A stretch of 51,509 bases of DNA. Origin: Candidatus Gastranaerophilales bacterium. GTDB taxonomy: Bacteria; Cyanobacteriota; Vampirovibrionia; Gastranaerophilales; Gastranaerophilaceae. The DNA lies in assembly GCA_944322665.1 (NCBI GenBank), contig CALUPM010000004.1:1-51509 (forward strand). Direction: 5' to 3'. A program made the translations under genes and the position numbers. Below the pieces are notes generated by a model. That model worked only from the letters and a program-made list of their open reading frames with translations. It made no database searches and was not told where the DNA came from. The stretch's first letter is position 1. Each line of letters begins with the position of its first letter. Shown here in pieces: positions 1 through 6,756 of the stretch.

Positions 1-19
1 TATGACTGTGTTTTAGCAT
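1..19 (-). CDS. 5' end of an unidentified leftward gene (partial)
   Basis: On the minus strand an ATG at 19-17 is followed by codons reading MLKHSH before the window ends. A strong Shine-Dalgarno sequence, AGGAGG, lies five bases upstream of the ATG (plus-strand cctcct at 25-30). Six codons cannot be identified. The ribosome binding site makes a real start likely, but chance cannot be excluded. Confidence 0.5.
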
Positions 20-93
20 TTCGTCCTCCTAATTTTCTTCTTCTATGATGTTATTTTATCAAATTTTGGTTTCGCATGCAACTTTTTATTTCT

Positions 94-345
94 ACGTCAT
101 TCTGAGGGAGCCTTGCGACCGAAGAATCTCATGGAATTTTCAGGAGATCCTTCGGCTAAAGCCTCAGGATGACGTATCTTTCTTCATGTCATTCTGAGGA
201 AAGCGCAGCGAACGAAGAATCCAATGGCATTTTATGGGGATCCTTCGCCCTCTCACAAAACGATACTTAATCGTTTTGTTCGGCAGAGTGGCTCAGGATG
301 ACGCACCATTTTTAGAGGAACTTCGCCTGCGCCTCAGGATGACAT
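94..345. repeat. Dispersed inverted-repeat elements (TCATTCTGAGG ... CCTCAGGATGAC type)
   Basis: Copy A (94-176) has near-perfect terminal inverted repeats, TACGTCATTCTGAGG and CCTCAGGATGACGTA, around a core containing CGAAGAATC and GATCCTTCG. Copy B (187-304) has the same ends and a longer middle. A right-hand remnant lies at about 315-345. Related pieces occur at 1468-1655. They are non-coding and can fold as long hairpins, consistent with REP- or MITE-like intergenic elements. Confidence 0.7.
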
Positions 346-714
346 GAAATCCTTTCACCCCGTTCAACTTTTCAACTTTTCAACCCTCCTCACGCTTTAC
401 CCTTCACTCCTCACGCTTCACGCTTCACGCTTCACTCTTCACACTTCACTTTTCACTCTTAACGCTTCAGACCCCTCACCCGAATTTGTAAGTTCGCATT
501 TGCTCACTAACAAATTCTACCCTCTCCCACAAGGGGAGAGGGGATTATTTTACGTAAAGGACTTAACGTCTTAACGTCTTTTCGTCTTTTTCAGAAACAA
601 ACCATTCAACTTTTCAACTCCCCTCACACTTCACCCTTCACCCTTCACTCTGATAAGAACTTATCGCCTTATCGCCTTGCAGTCTTATCGCCTTTATCAA
701 CTCTCACACTTCAC
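346..714. repeat. Pyrimidine-rich short-period repeat tract
   Basis: No gene is seen. The stretch is a mosaic of degenerate short repeats: cttcacNctt units (about 400-475 and 620-650), cttaacgtc units (about 560-590) and cttatcgcc units (about 655-700). A module at about 475-545 contains ctctcccacaagggg followed by agaggg, which folds as a hairpin. The same modules recur at 21.76-22.31 kb. A 76-codon open frame starting at 344 is just translated repeat. Confidence 0.6.
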
Positions 715-809
715 TTCCGCCCCATTTTGTCATCCTGAATTTAGTTCAGGATCTAAACGAGATTCTGAAACAAGTTCAGAATGACAGTGTTAGACAAAAT
801 GGGGCGGAA
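715..809. repeat. 95-bp MITE-like palindromic element, copy 1
   Basis: Perfect 17-bp terminal inverted repeats, TTCCGCCCCATTTTGTC at 715-731 and its reverse complement at 793-809, enclose a second inverted repeat (GTCATCCTGAATTTAGTTCA against a diverged partner ending in GTTCAGAATGAC). A closely related 93-bp copy lies at 21883-21975. It has no coding capacity, and two nested palindromes plus dispersal suggest a non-autonomous mobile or REP-like element. No transposase is nearby. Confidence 0.75.
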
Positions 810-886
810 CCTTTTCATCTTTCAAACCGTAATCTCCTAGTGCCTTAGTGCCCTAGCACCTTAGTATCTTTTTTACAAAACAACCC

Positions 887-1336
887 CTATCTGGTTTCGT
901 CGAGTTCTTTTCGGATGTCTTCCACAGTCACATATTTTATCGGTGCATCCTCATTCTTTTTCAGATAAACGTCCTTAATCCCCGCCTGAACAATAAACCT
1001 CTTACACAGAATACAAATGAAATCATGCCCGTAAATATACATTGTTGCACCTTTACATCTGTCCTGTCCCGCCTGAATTATGGCGTTCTGTTCCGCGTGA
1101 ATTGAACGGCAGGTTTCATATCTTGTGCCTGACGGAATATTATTTTTGATACGGTAGCATTCGCCGCGCTCATAGCAGGATTCAACCTTTGAGGGTGTGC
1201 CGTTATAGCCTGTTGCTTTTATCTTCTTATCGTCACCCACAATTACCGCGCCAACCTGCGCTCTGATACAGTTTGAACGGCTTGCGCAGGTTTTTGCAAG
1301 ATCCAAAAAATAATCGTTCCAAGATTTTATTTCCAT
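887..1336 (-). CDS. dCMP deaminase (ComEB-type deoxycytidylate deaminase)
   Basis: Predicted to deaminate dCMP to dUMP in the cytosol, feeding thymidylate synthesis. The 149 residues match the usual length of bacterial dCMP deaminases. The zinc-binding catalytic HAE is H80-A81-E82 in CRSIHAEQNAI, and the second zinc motif is C108-x-x-C111 (CILC, where the family usually has PCxxC). The N-terminal CASRSNCIRAQVGAVIV segment and TGYNGTP are also typical. It lies alone between repeat-rich spacers, so nothing suggests an operon. Its family relatives include the ComE operon protein 2 of Bacillus, but there is no sign of competence genes here. Confidence in the family is high; the substrate is inferred from the family. 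Confidence 0.93.
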   Translation of the reverse strand: MEIKSWNDYFLDLAKTCASRSNCIRAQVGAVIVGDDKKIKATGYNGTPSKVESCYERGECYRIKNNIPSGTRYETCRSIHAEQNAIIQAGQDRCKGATMYIYGHDFICILCKRFIVQAGIKDVYLKKNEDAPIKYVTVEDIRKELDETR

Positions 1337-1693
1337 ACTTCATATCCCTTTCTGCTAAATTTATTCTAGTATAAAATTAAAATCCTGCAAAGTTATTATT
1401 TTTTGGATTTATATAGCAAATTTCACTAATATTATAAAAAGCACATCATTATAAGGGCTTTAGCCCGAAAAATCTTATTGAATTTTATGGAGATCCTTCG
1501 TTTCACTCAGGATGACAGAAGAATTTTTAAGGGGATCCTTCGGCTTTTCGCACTTGCAGTAAACGGTATGGCTGACGCCTTTCACCCTCTGCTCGTGCGC
1601 CTCAGGATGACATACCATTTTTAAAGGAACTTCGCCTTAGGCTCAGGATGACGCTGTTTTGAAAATTTTTGTGGAATTTCCTATATAAGTCCC
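1337..1693. repeat. Intergenic region with three degraded repeat copies
   Basis: No gene is seen. Pieces of the CTCAGGATGAC-type elements lie at about 1468-1517, 1524-1613 and 1615-1655, sharing GGAGATCCTTCG or GGAACTTCGCC followed by CTCAGGATGAC. A small hairpin GGGCT-tt-AGCCC is at 1455-1466. The copies are tandem and all in one orientation, and they mostly retain only the right-hand end. Confidence 0.6.
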
Positions 1694-2377
1694 TTATTTT
1701 GAACCGAGAATTATTTCCATTCCTTTTATCAGATTTTTAAGCTGTTCAAGTTTTTCTCGGCTGTCAAGCGATTCTGCGGCAAGCTTTATAAAATTCAGTT
1801 TATTTAAATCTTCACCGATTTTGTCGAGATTTTCGTTTATAAGTTTGCGAACTTTGCCTGATTCCACCTGCTCTTTTGACATCGCAACTTCTACCGTGCC
1901 GTCCGGATAATAAGTTTTGATATGCGAAAGTTCGCCGTCAGGATTTTTGTAGACAACTGTTATCGGTTTGTCGATATTCTTTGCAGACTGGAGCATACTT
2001 TTATCTGAATTTTCAGCGTTTTCTTCCCAAGAAGAAAATTCCGGGCTGAAACTTGATATTTTTCTGTTGTAATTTGTAATGTTTATTATTTTGTCGTTCA
2101 GAGAAACTTCTACTACCGGTCTTTCGTCTGTTCCTGTCGACAAAACTGCATATTCCTTATCCCATTCAAAATCAAAGAGAGTTTTCAGGTCTATCTCCAA
2201 ATACAAACTTAATTTCTCAAGAGTTTCAACTGACGGGAAATTTTCGCCGGATTCAAGTCTTGACATCTGTCTTGGCGACATACCAAGCATTTCTGCAAGT
2301 TTTTCCTGCGTTAAGCCTTTTAATTTCCTAATCTCTTTTAGATTTTCTCCGAATGCAGTTTTCAAATTCTTGTACAT
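1694..2377 (-). CDS. XRE-family DNA-binding regulator with long C-terminal domain
   Basis: Residues about 8-65 form a Cro/C1-type helix-turn-helix: FGENLKEIRKLKGLTQEKLA, then MLGMSPRQMSRLESGENFPS. The other 160 residues have no family I recognise; they include a DGTVEV strand region and a charged helical C-terminus (SREKLEQLKNLIKGMEIIL). The ATG at 2377 follows a modest AAAGG site. It is divergent from the consensus promoter at 2459-2487, and an inverted repeat ATTAAGTC/GACTTAAT overlaps that promoter, so it may control the adjacent small transcript, its own gene, or both. The regulator class is secure; its target is inference. Confidence 0.85.
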   Translation of the reverse strand: MYKNLKTAFGENLKEIRKLKGLTQEKLAEMLGMSPRQMSRLESGENFPSVETLEKLSLYLEIDLKTLFDFEWDKEYAVLSTGTDERPVVEVSLNDKIINITNYNRKISSFSPEFSSWEENAENSDKSMLQSAKNIDKPITVVYKNPDGELSHIKTYYPDGTVEVAMSKEQVESGKVRKLINENLDKIGEDLNKLNFIKLAAESLDSREKLEQLKNLIKGMEIILGSK

Positions 2378-2430
2378 AAATACCTGCCTTTCAATATGTT
2401 AGCCTCATTCTCAAAACGTTTTAAGGGCGC

Positions 2431-2475
2431 ATTAAGTCATTTTTAGTCATCAGCCCTATTGACACAAGACTTAAT
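2431..2475. promoter_or_regulatory. Inverted-repeat operator candidate
   Basis: ATTAAGTC at 2431-2438 and GACTTAAT at 2468-2475 form a perfect 8-bp inverted repeat. The right arm lies inside the spacer of the promoter at 2459-2487. The divergent XRE regulator gene begins 54 bp to the left, so binding by that protein is plausible but unproven. Confidence 0.4.
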
Positions 2476-2487
2476 ACGTCATATAAT
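2459..2487 (+). promoter_or_regulatory. Consensus sigma70-type promoter
   Basis: TTGACA at 2459-2464, a 17-bp spacer and TATAAT at 2482-2487 match the housekeeping consensus at all twelve positions. Transcription should start near 2494. No gene with a ribosome binding site follows for about 280 bp. Confidence 0.8.
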
Positions 2488-2492
2488 GAAGC

Positions 2493-2696
2493 ATGTTTGC
2501 GGGGTAAACATTGCCTCTATTTATGATACAGCAAGGTATTTATCCTTATAGACACTCTTGAAAAATAAAAATTAAAAACAGACATTATAATTCCAAAAAC
2601 TTTTTCAAACTATTTTGAAAGGACAAAAAGATTGATACGATAATCTTTTTGATGTTCTCGATAAAAGTAAACGGCGTTTTCACGCCGTCTTTTTTT
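2493..2696 (+). ncRNA. Candidate structured small RNA, about 200 nt
   Basis: The predicted transcript runs from the consensus promoter to an intrinsic terminator and contains four clean hairpins: 2493-2511 (ATGTTT/AAACAT with a GCGGGGT loop at the very 5' end), 2603-2620 (TTTCAAA/TTTGAAA), 2624-2651 (10-bp CAAAAAGATT/AATCTTTTTG) and the terminator at 2671-2688. Only tiny open frames without ribosome binding sites are present. I do not recognise it as tmRNA, SRP RNA or RNase P RNA. A 6S-like RNA, or an attenuating leader of the glycosyltransferase gene at 2776, are alternatives. Confidence 0.55.
2671..2696 (+). terminator. Intrinsic terminator
   Basis: A 7-bp stem ACGGCGT/ACGCCGT with a TTTC loop (2671-2688) is followed by CT and six T residues. 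It ends the candidate small RNA and isolates the glycosyltransferase gene from upstream transcription. Confidence 0.8.
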
Positions 2697-2775
2697 ACAT
2701 TTCAGCAAACCTTGCAGGCTGATTGACATAACATAAAGGTCTTATTAAAATTTAGATAAATCAACCGGAGGTCTG

Positions 2776-3687
2776 ATGGAGTTTTTTCAAAAAGAAAAAA
2801 ACGGAAGCAAAAGAATTATAAGTTTTTTCGGTCTGAAATTCAGTTACAACACAGCGAAAAAATACAAATATATTCCTGTCAGGGAATACGGATTGTCTCA
2901 AACCGGAAGAACCCCGAAGATTATCGTTTCTTTAACCTCATTTCCTGACAGAATTCCAACACTGCACCGGAGCCTTGCATCACTGCTTAACCAGACATTA
3001 AAACCTGATATGGTGATTTTATGGCTTGCAAAAGAGCAGTTTCCCGACCTTGAAAACAATCTGCCCGAGGAAATTTTAAACCTCAAAGAGTTCGGGCTTT
3101 CAATCCGCTGGTGCAATGATATTAAATCTTATAAAAAGCTTGTTCCTGCACTCAAAGAATTTCCGCATGATATAATTGTCACGGCAGATGACGACGTATT
3201 TTATGACAGAACAATGCTTGAAAAACTTTATAATTCATATAAAAAATTTCCGCAAAATATACACTGCCACAAAACAAAAAAAATAATTTTCAAAGACGGC
3301 AAAATAACCGCAAAACAAAAGAAATGCTACAAATATCCTTCATTTGCAAATATTCCGGTCGGGGTCGGAGGGGTTTTGTATCCGCCGCATTCACTGTTTA
3401 AAGATGCCGTAAGTGAAGAACTTTTTACAAAACTTGCGCCGACAAATGACGACCTGTGGTTCTGGGCTTCGGCTGTTTTAAATAACACTAAAATTATGAA
3501 AATAGATCACAACATTGATGAGCCGGTAATCATTGAAGAAACTTATGACAGCCCGAAACTTTCAGATATCAACAACCACGGAGAAAAACTTTTTTACGTC
3601 CAGCTTGAAAATATACTTAATTATTACGGAGAACTGAAAGACAAAGTTTACGCCTGCATAAAAAACCAGAAACTTTTACACAGCTAG
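2776..3687 (+). CDS. Glycosyltransferase (GT-A-like)
   Basis: Probably transfers a sugar from a nucleotide sugar during surface polysaccharide or glycoprotein synthesis. After an N-terminal KRIISFFGLKFSY segment seen in some polysaccharide glycosyltransferases, residues 47-85 (TPKIIVSLTSFPDR ... SLASLLNQTLKPD) look like a nucleotide-sugar-binding GT-A fold. A metal-binding D138-D139-D140 follows in IVTADDDVFYD, and NDDLWFW (224-230) resembles the acceptor or catalytic segment of such enzymes. The ATG is preceded by GGAGG at 2766-2770. The stop codon overlaps that of the opposing purH by four bases (CTAG). Donor and acceptor cannot be told from sequence. Confidence 0.75.
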   Translation: MEFFQKEKNGSKRIISFFGLKFSYNTAKKYKYIPVREYGLSQTGRTPKIIVSLTSFPDRIPTLHRSLASLLNQTLKPDMVILWLAKEQFPDLENNLPEEILNLKEFGLSIRWCNDIKSYKKLVPALKEFPHDIIVTADDDVFYDRTMLEKLYNSYKKFPQNIHCHKTKKIIFKDGKITAKQKKCYKYPSFANIPVGVGGVLYPPHSLFKDAVSEELFTKLAPTNDDLWFWASAVLNNTKIMKIDHNIDEPVIIEETYDSPKLSDINNHGEKLFYVQLENILNYYGELKDKVYACIKNQKLLHS

Positions 3688-5123
3688 AATTTCAGATTTC
3701 TAATACCTGTTACAACCACAACAATACCGAATCTGTCTGCTGCCTGAAAGACTTCTTCATCATTCACAGACCCTCCCGGTTCAATTATCAAGGAAATACG
3801 CCCCTGCGCGGCTGCATTAATACAATCCTCATTTTCCACAGCCTCATCAAATGCCATAACGGCATCTTTTGAATTTTCACAGGCGACATCAAGCGCCAGT
3901 TCTGCTGCCGACACAAGATTTGTCTGACCCTGAATTATTGCGGATGTTTTAAAATCTTTTGCAATTAAAACGGAATTTGTTCTTGCATACTTTGCAACCT
4001 TCCACGCAAAAATCGCGTCTTCAAGCTGTTCCGTCGTCGGTTTTGTTTTTGTAACAACCTTGAATAAATCCTTATCCAGTTCGCTTTTATTCGCTTCCTG
4101 CACAAGAGTTCCGAACGGAGTTACGGTAATTTCTTCCGTTACGTAATGCTTGTAATCTTTCAAAGAAGTTGTAATCCGAACAATCTTAAGCTCCTCATTT
4201 TTTCTTAAAAGTTCAAGCGCATCGTCATCGTAATACGGTGCAACAACAACCTTGACCGACATTGAATTAAGATGCTTTGCGACTTCAAAATTCACGGTCT
4301 GCGAAAACGCAATTGTACCGCTGAATGTTGCGAACGGGTCACAATCAAAAGCTTTTGTATAAGCTTCAAAAATACTTCTGCCGAGCGCCACCCCGCATGG
4401 AAGATTATGTTTTACAATAGCCGCGGCATTAACATCATAAAATTCACTTACAAGACTTGCTGCTGTTGTTATATTCAAAATATCATTATGTGAAAGCTCT
4501 TTTTCGTTCAGTATTATATAATCCGCCATCACGTCAGATTTGTACAGGGAAGCTTTCTGATGCGGATTAGAGCCGTATTTTAGATCATAAAGCTTTGACC
4601 AGCTGAAAAGCTTGCGTTCATCTTCGCCCGAGTAAACTCCGATTTTTTCGGATACTGCCCCGTCATAATCCGACAAATACTGAAACGCTTTCAGTGCTAA
4701 CATCTGCCTGTCGTAAGAATTGACGTTTATTGATCCGTAAAAATCTTTTATATCCGTAACAACAATTGTATTTTCAAAATATTTTGCCCCTGCTCTTAAT
4801 ATAGAAAAATCAGCAATGTTTAAGGCTTCTGTAAATTGCCTTATGTCGTCGGTCTTTTCTGCAATATCACCGACCGGCTGAAGCATTACTATCACCATAT
4901 CCAGTCTGTCCCGGACAAAATCTTCAATAGAAGTTTTTTTGCTAAAACCGTCAGCAGGAATAAGCTCATCAATGTTTGAAGCATTAACCCCGTTTTTATT
5001 CAAAAATTCCAGAGTTACGCCTGATGAAACTATCTCATAGTCGAATTTTTCCGACAAAACTTTCGCATAATCCGCTATCCGCTGCTCATTTTCAAAAACA
5101 CTGATATAAACTTTATTCTTCAT
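3684..5123 (-). CDS. purH: PurH: AICAR transformylase with degenerate IMP cyclohydrolase domain
   Basis: Catalyses the last steps of purine synthesis: formyl transfer to AICAR and, in normal PurH, ring closure to IMP. I place the start at 5123 (MKNKVYISVF), preceded by AAGGGG; the open frame extends 17 codons further without a good site. That gives 479 residues, shorter than the usual 510-530. The C-terminal transformylase is well conserved: LKYGSNPHQKASLY, AAIVKHNLPCG with the catalytic Lys-His, DPFATFSGTIAF and QGRISLIIEPGGS. The N-terminal domain is not: SSGVT replaces STGGT, the usual DGRVKTLHPKIHGG stretch is missing, and LRAGAKYF stands for LRAAAKNH. The gene meets the glycosyltransferase tail-to-tail. 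Confidence 0.9.
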   Translation of the reverse strand: MKNKVYISVFENEQRIADYAKVLSEKFDYEIVSSGVTLEFLNKNGVNASNIDELIPADGFSKKTSIEDFVRDRLDMVIVMLQPVGDIAEKTDDIRQFTEALNIADFSILRAGAKYFENTIVVTDIKDFYGSINVNSYDRQMLALKAFQYLSDYDGAVSEKIGVYSGEDERKLFSWSKLYDLKYGSNPHQKASLYKSDVMADYIILNEKELSHNDILNITTAASLVSEFYDVNAAAIVKHNLPCGVALGRSIFEAYTKAFDCDPFATFSGTIAFSQTVNFEVAKHLNSMSVKVVVAPYYDDDALELLRKNEELKIVRITTSLKDYKHYVTEEITVTPFGTLVQEANKSELDKDLFKVVTKTKPTTEQLEDAIFAWKVAKYARTNSVLIAKDFKTSAIIQGQTNLVSAAELALDVACENSKDAVMAFDEAVENEDCINAAAQGRISLIIEPGGSVNDEEVFQAADRFGIVVVVTGIRNLKF

Positions 5124-5245
5124 ACTTATCCCCTTGACAAGTCTTAATATATCATGCCCGCTAAATCCTGACAAGATATAATCCCTGCATCCTGCTTAAA
5201 CTGATACGTTTTGTAATCATTTTTAACTAAAAAACGCAAATTTTC

Positions 5246-5274
5246 TTGAAATATATTTGTGTCCTTTGTATAAT
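5246..5274 (+). promoter_or_regulatory. Promoter of the 212-residue unknown gene
   Basis: TTGAAA at 5246-5251, a 17-bp spacer and TATAAT at 5269-5274. The start site should be near 5281, giving a leader of about 27 nt before the ATG at 5308. Confidence 0.65.
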
Positions 5275-5307
5275 TCTGGTAGTTGACAGAAAAATTTGAG
5301 GGAAACA

Positions 5308-5946
5308 ATGGTAAATAACAGAATGACCGAAGGGGTCGGAAAAAAAATAGTTGATGCATTAAAAAAACAAACAGATGTTGAGATAATGACACAGCAGGAA
5401 TCCGCACAAGAATACTCTCCGCAGCCTGAAAATAATGCTGAGCCTATTTACAATGAACCTATGCCTCCGTTTGACTTTCTACAGGACGGAAGCCAGGGAC
5501 AAAAGCCTGATATTGATACCTCAAGTGATTTTATGTCAAACCCTAACAAAAATGTTTACAACTTCGGCACGGTTCCGGAACAACAGCCGGCACCTCAACA
5601 TATCGTAAATGAAGGTTTTAACACAGAATCTGATATTTTTGAACTTCCGCCGAATGTTGAAGTTTTAAGACAACTTATTACAAAACTGCCTTCAAATGTT
5701 TCTAAACAAACAGGAGCTCAGATTATTAAACAAACAATGGAAGCTCTCGGGATTTCGATGAAAGGTGTTTTACAGGAAGCACAGGCTGTTCAGGAAAACC
5801 TTAATGCCTCTGCCCGTGAATGCCAGAACAGCATTGCTGAATGCAGACGACAAATAGGACTTCTTGAAAACCAGACACAAAAAATTCACCGTCAGTACAC
5901 TATGCTTAACGATATAATAAGCTTATTTATTCAGGCAGGGAACTAA
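5308..5946 (+). CDS. Unknown protein, Pro/Gln-rich N-terminus and helical C-terminus
   Basis: I do not recognise a family. The start is the ATG at 5308 (MVNNRMTEGVGKK), which has GAGGGAA upstream; a TTG at 5296 is in frame but overlaps that site. The first 125 residues are acidic and rich in Pro, Gln and Asn (likely disordered). Residues about 125-212 are predicted helical, with ECQNSIAECRRQIGLLENQ suggesting a coiled coil. There is no signal peptide or membrane segment. A good promoter precedes it, and it ends nine bases from the opposing 108-residue gene. It may belong with the unknown proteins encoded at 5.9-9.2 kb. Confidence 0.75.
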   Translation: MVNNRMTEGVGKKIVDALKKQTDVEIMTQQESAQEYSPQPENNAEPIYNEPMPPFDFLQDGSQGQKPDIDTSSDFMSNPNKNVYNFGTVPEQQPAPQHIVNEGFNTESDIFELPPNVEVLRQLITKLPSNVSKQTGAQIIKQTMEALGISMKGVLQEAQAVQENLNASARECQNSIAECRRQIGLLENQTQKIHRQYTMLNDIISLFIQAGN

Positions 5947-5955
5947 GAAATCTTA

Positions 5956-6282
5956 TTAGTTATAAGAGAAGGCTCTGCCAATATTACCCTGCAATCTTCC
6001 GCGGCAGGATTCAAGTTCGGTTGATACCATCTGCAGCCTCATTTGATACTGGGTCATCTGCTGCTCAAGTTTTTGCTCCAATACTTTTAACTTCGCCTGA
6101 CGCTGGTTTAACTGTTTGACAACCGGAGAATCCGGAGAATAATCGGTGCCTACCTGCATCAAATCACTCGCAGCCTGAGTCAAACCCATTCTTGACTGGG
6201 TTACAAGCTGAATTTTGTATTCCAGATCCAGCTTCTGATTAATCAGGTATTGCATCCTTATGGAATCTGTAATGACACCCAT
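5956..6282 (-). CDS. Small coiled-coil protein of unknown function
   Basis: The 108 residues are almost entirely helical, with a heptad-like core LNQRQAKLKVLEQKLEQQMT and an N-terminal MGVITDSIRMQYLINQKLDL. There is no signal peptide or transmembrane segment. The start follows AAGGAAC. It begins 12 bp after the 90-residue gene and is very likely its operon partner. Size and helicity would fit a chaperone or structural subunit, but nothing in the sequence decides this. Confidence 0.7.
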   Translation of the reverse strand: MGVITDSIRMQYLINQKLDLEYKIQLVTQSRMGLTQAASDLMQVGTDYSPDSPVVKQLNQRQAKLKVLEQKLEQQMTQYQMRLQMVSTELESCRGRLQGNIGRAFSYN

Positions 6283-6294
6283 TTTTCCGTTCCT

Positions 6295-6567
6295 TTATCT
6301 GGTTTCGTTGAGATTGTTGCCCTTTAAAAAGGTGTGCTGATTGTTTTCTGCAATCAACTGTTCCATCTTTTTAAACTGGTGCATATGATAATTCAATCTG
6401 TACTGCGCCATTTTTCTTTTCTTGTTCATTGTCAGAAAATCTTTTAAACCGTCTACAAACGAATTTATCAATGCTTTTATCGGGTTTTTCCTTATCAGGA
6501 AGTTTTTTGAATATATCGCAAAGTCCAAAAACCGCTTTATATTCATCTCTAAAGTATCACGAATCAT
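6295..6567 (-). CDS. Small basic protein of unknown function
   Basis: A 90-residue Lys/Arg-rich helical protein (MIRDTLEMNIKRFLDFAIYS ... MNKKRKMAQYRLNYHMHQFKK) with no recognised domain. The ATG at 6567 has AAAGGA five bases upstream; a second Met at codon 8 lacks a comparable site. It heads a two-gene unit with the 108-residue gene. Upstream, 6583-6604 carries a motif almost identical to one upstream of the 122-residue gene at 40318, pointing to a common promoter. Confidence 0.65.
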   Translation of the reverse strand: MIRDTLEMNIKRFLDFAIYSKNFLIRKNPIKALINSFVDGLKDFLTMNKKRKMAQYRLNYHMHQFKKMEQLIAENNQHTFLKGNNLNETR

Positions 6568-6582
6568 ATTAATCCTTTACAC

Positions 6583-6604
6583 TTTAGACCTACAACTATA
6601 TAAA
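6583..6604 (-). promoter_or_regulatory. Shared promoter-like motif, copy 1
   Basis: On the minus strand this reads TTTATATAGTTGTAGGTCTA (plus one A or so), ending 15 bases before the start codon of the 90-residue gene. A near-identical motif lies at 40343-40366 upstream of another small unknown gene, differing by one gap and two bases. TATAGT could be a -10 box. Confidence 0.4.
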
Positions 6605-6756
6605 AACATTTGGAACCCTGAAATTGCCATGTTTTTCGGATTTACTTAACATGTCTTAACGTTGCAAGCCCACTATTACTTTGTGTCATTACAAAGTATT
6701 TATCGGCAAAGATTAATAAAAACTTTAAAGTATTTTAACCAAAATTTACAATTAAA

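Noticed and set aside
344..574. A 76-codon open frame rich in LTLHASRFTLH-type repeats.
   Set aside because: It is a translation of the short cttcac repeats, has no ribosome binding site and no family resemblance.
5124..5174. A 17-residue upstream extension of PurH.
   Set aside because: The ATG at 5123 has AAGGGG at the right distance; the upstream ATG at 5174 does not, and the extra residues do not resemble PurH.
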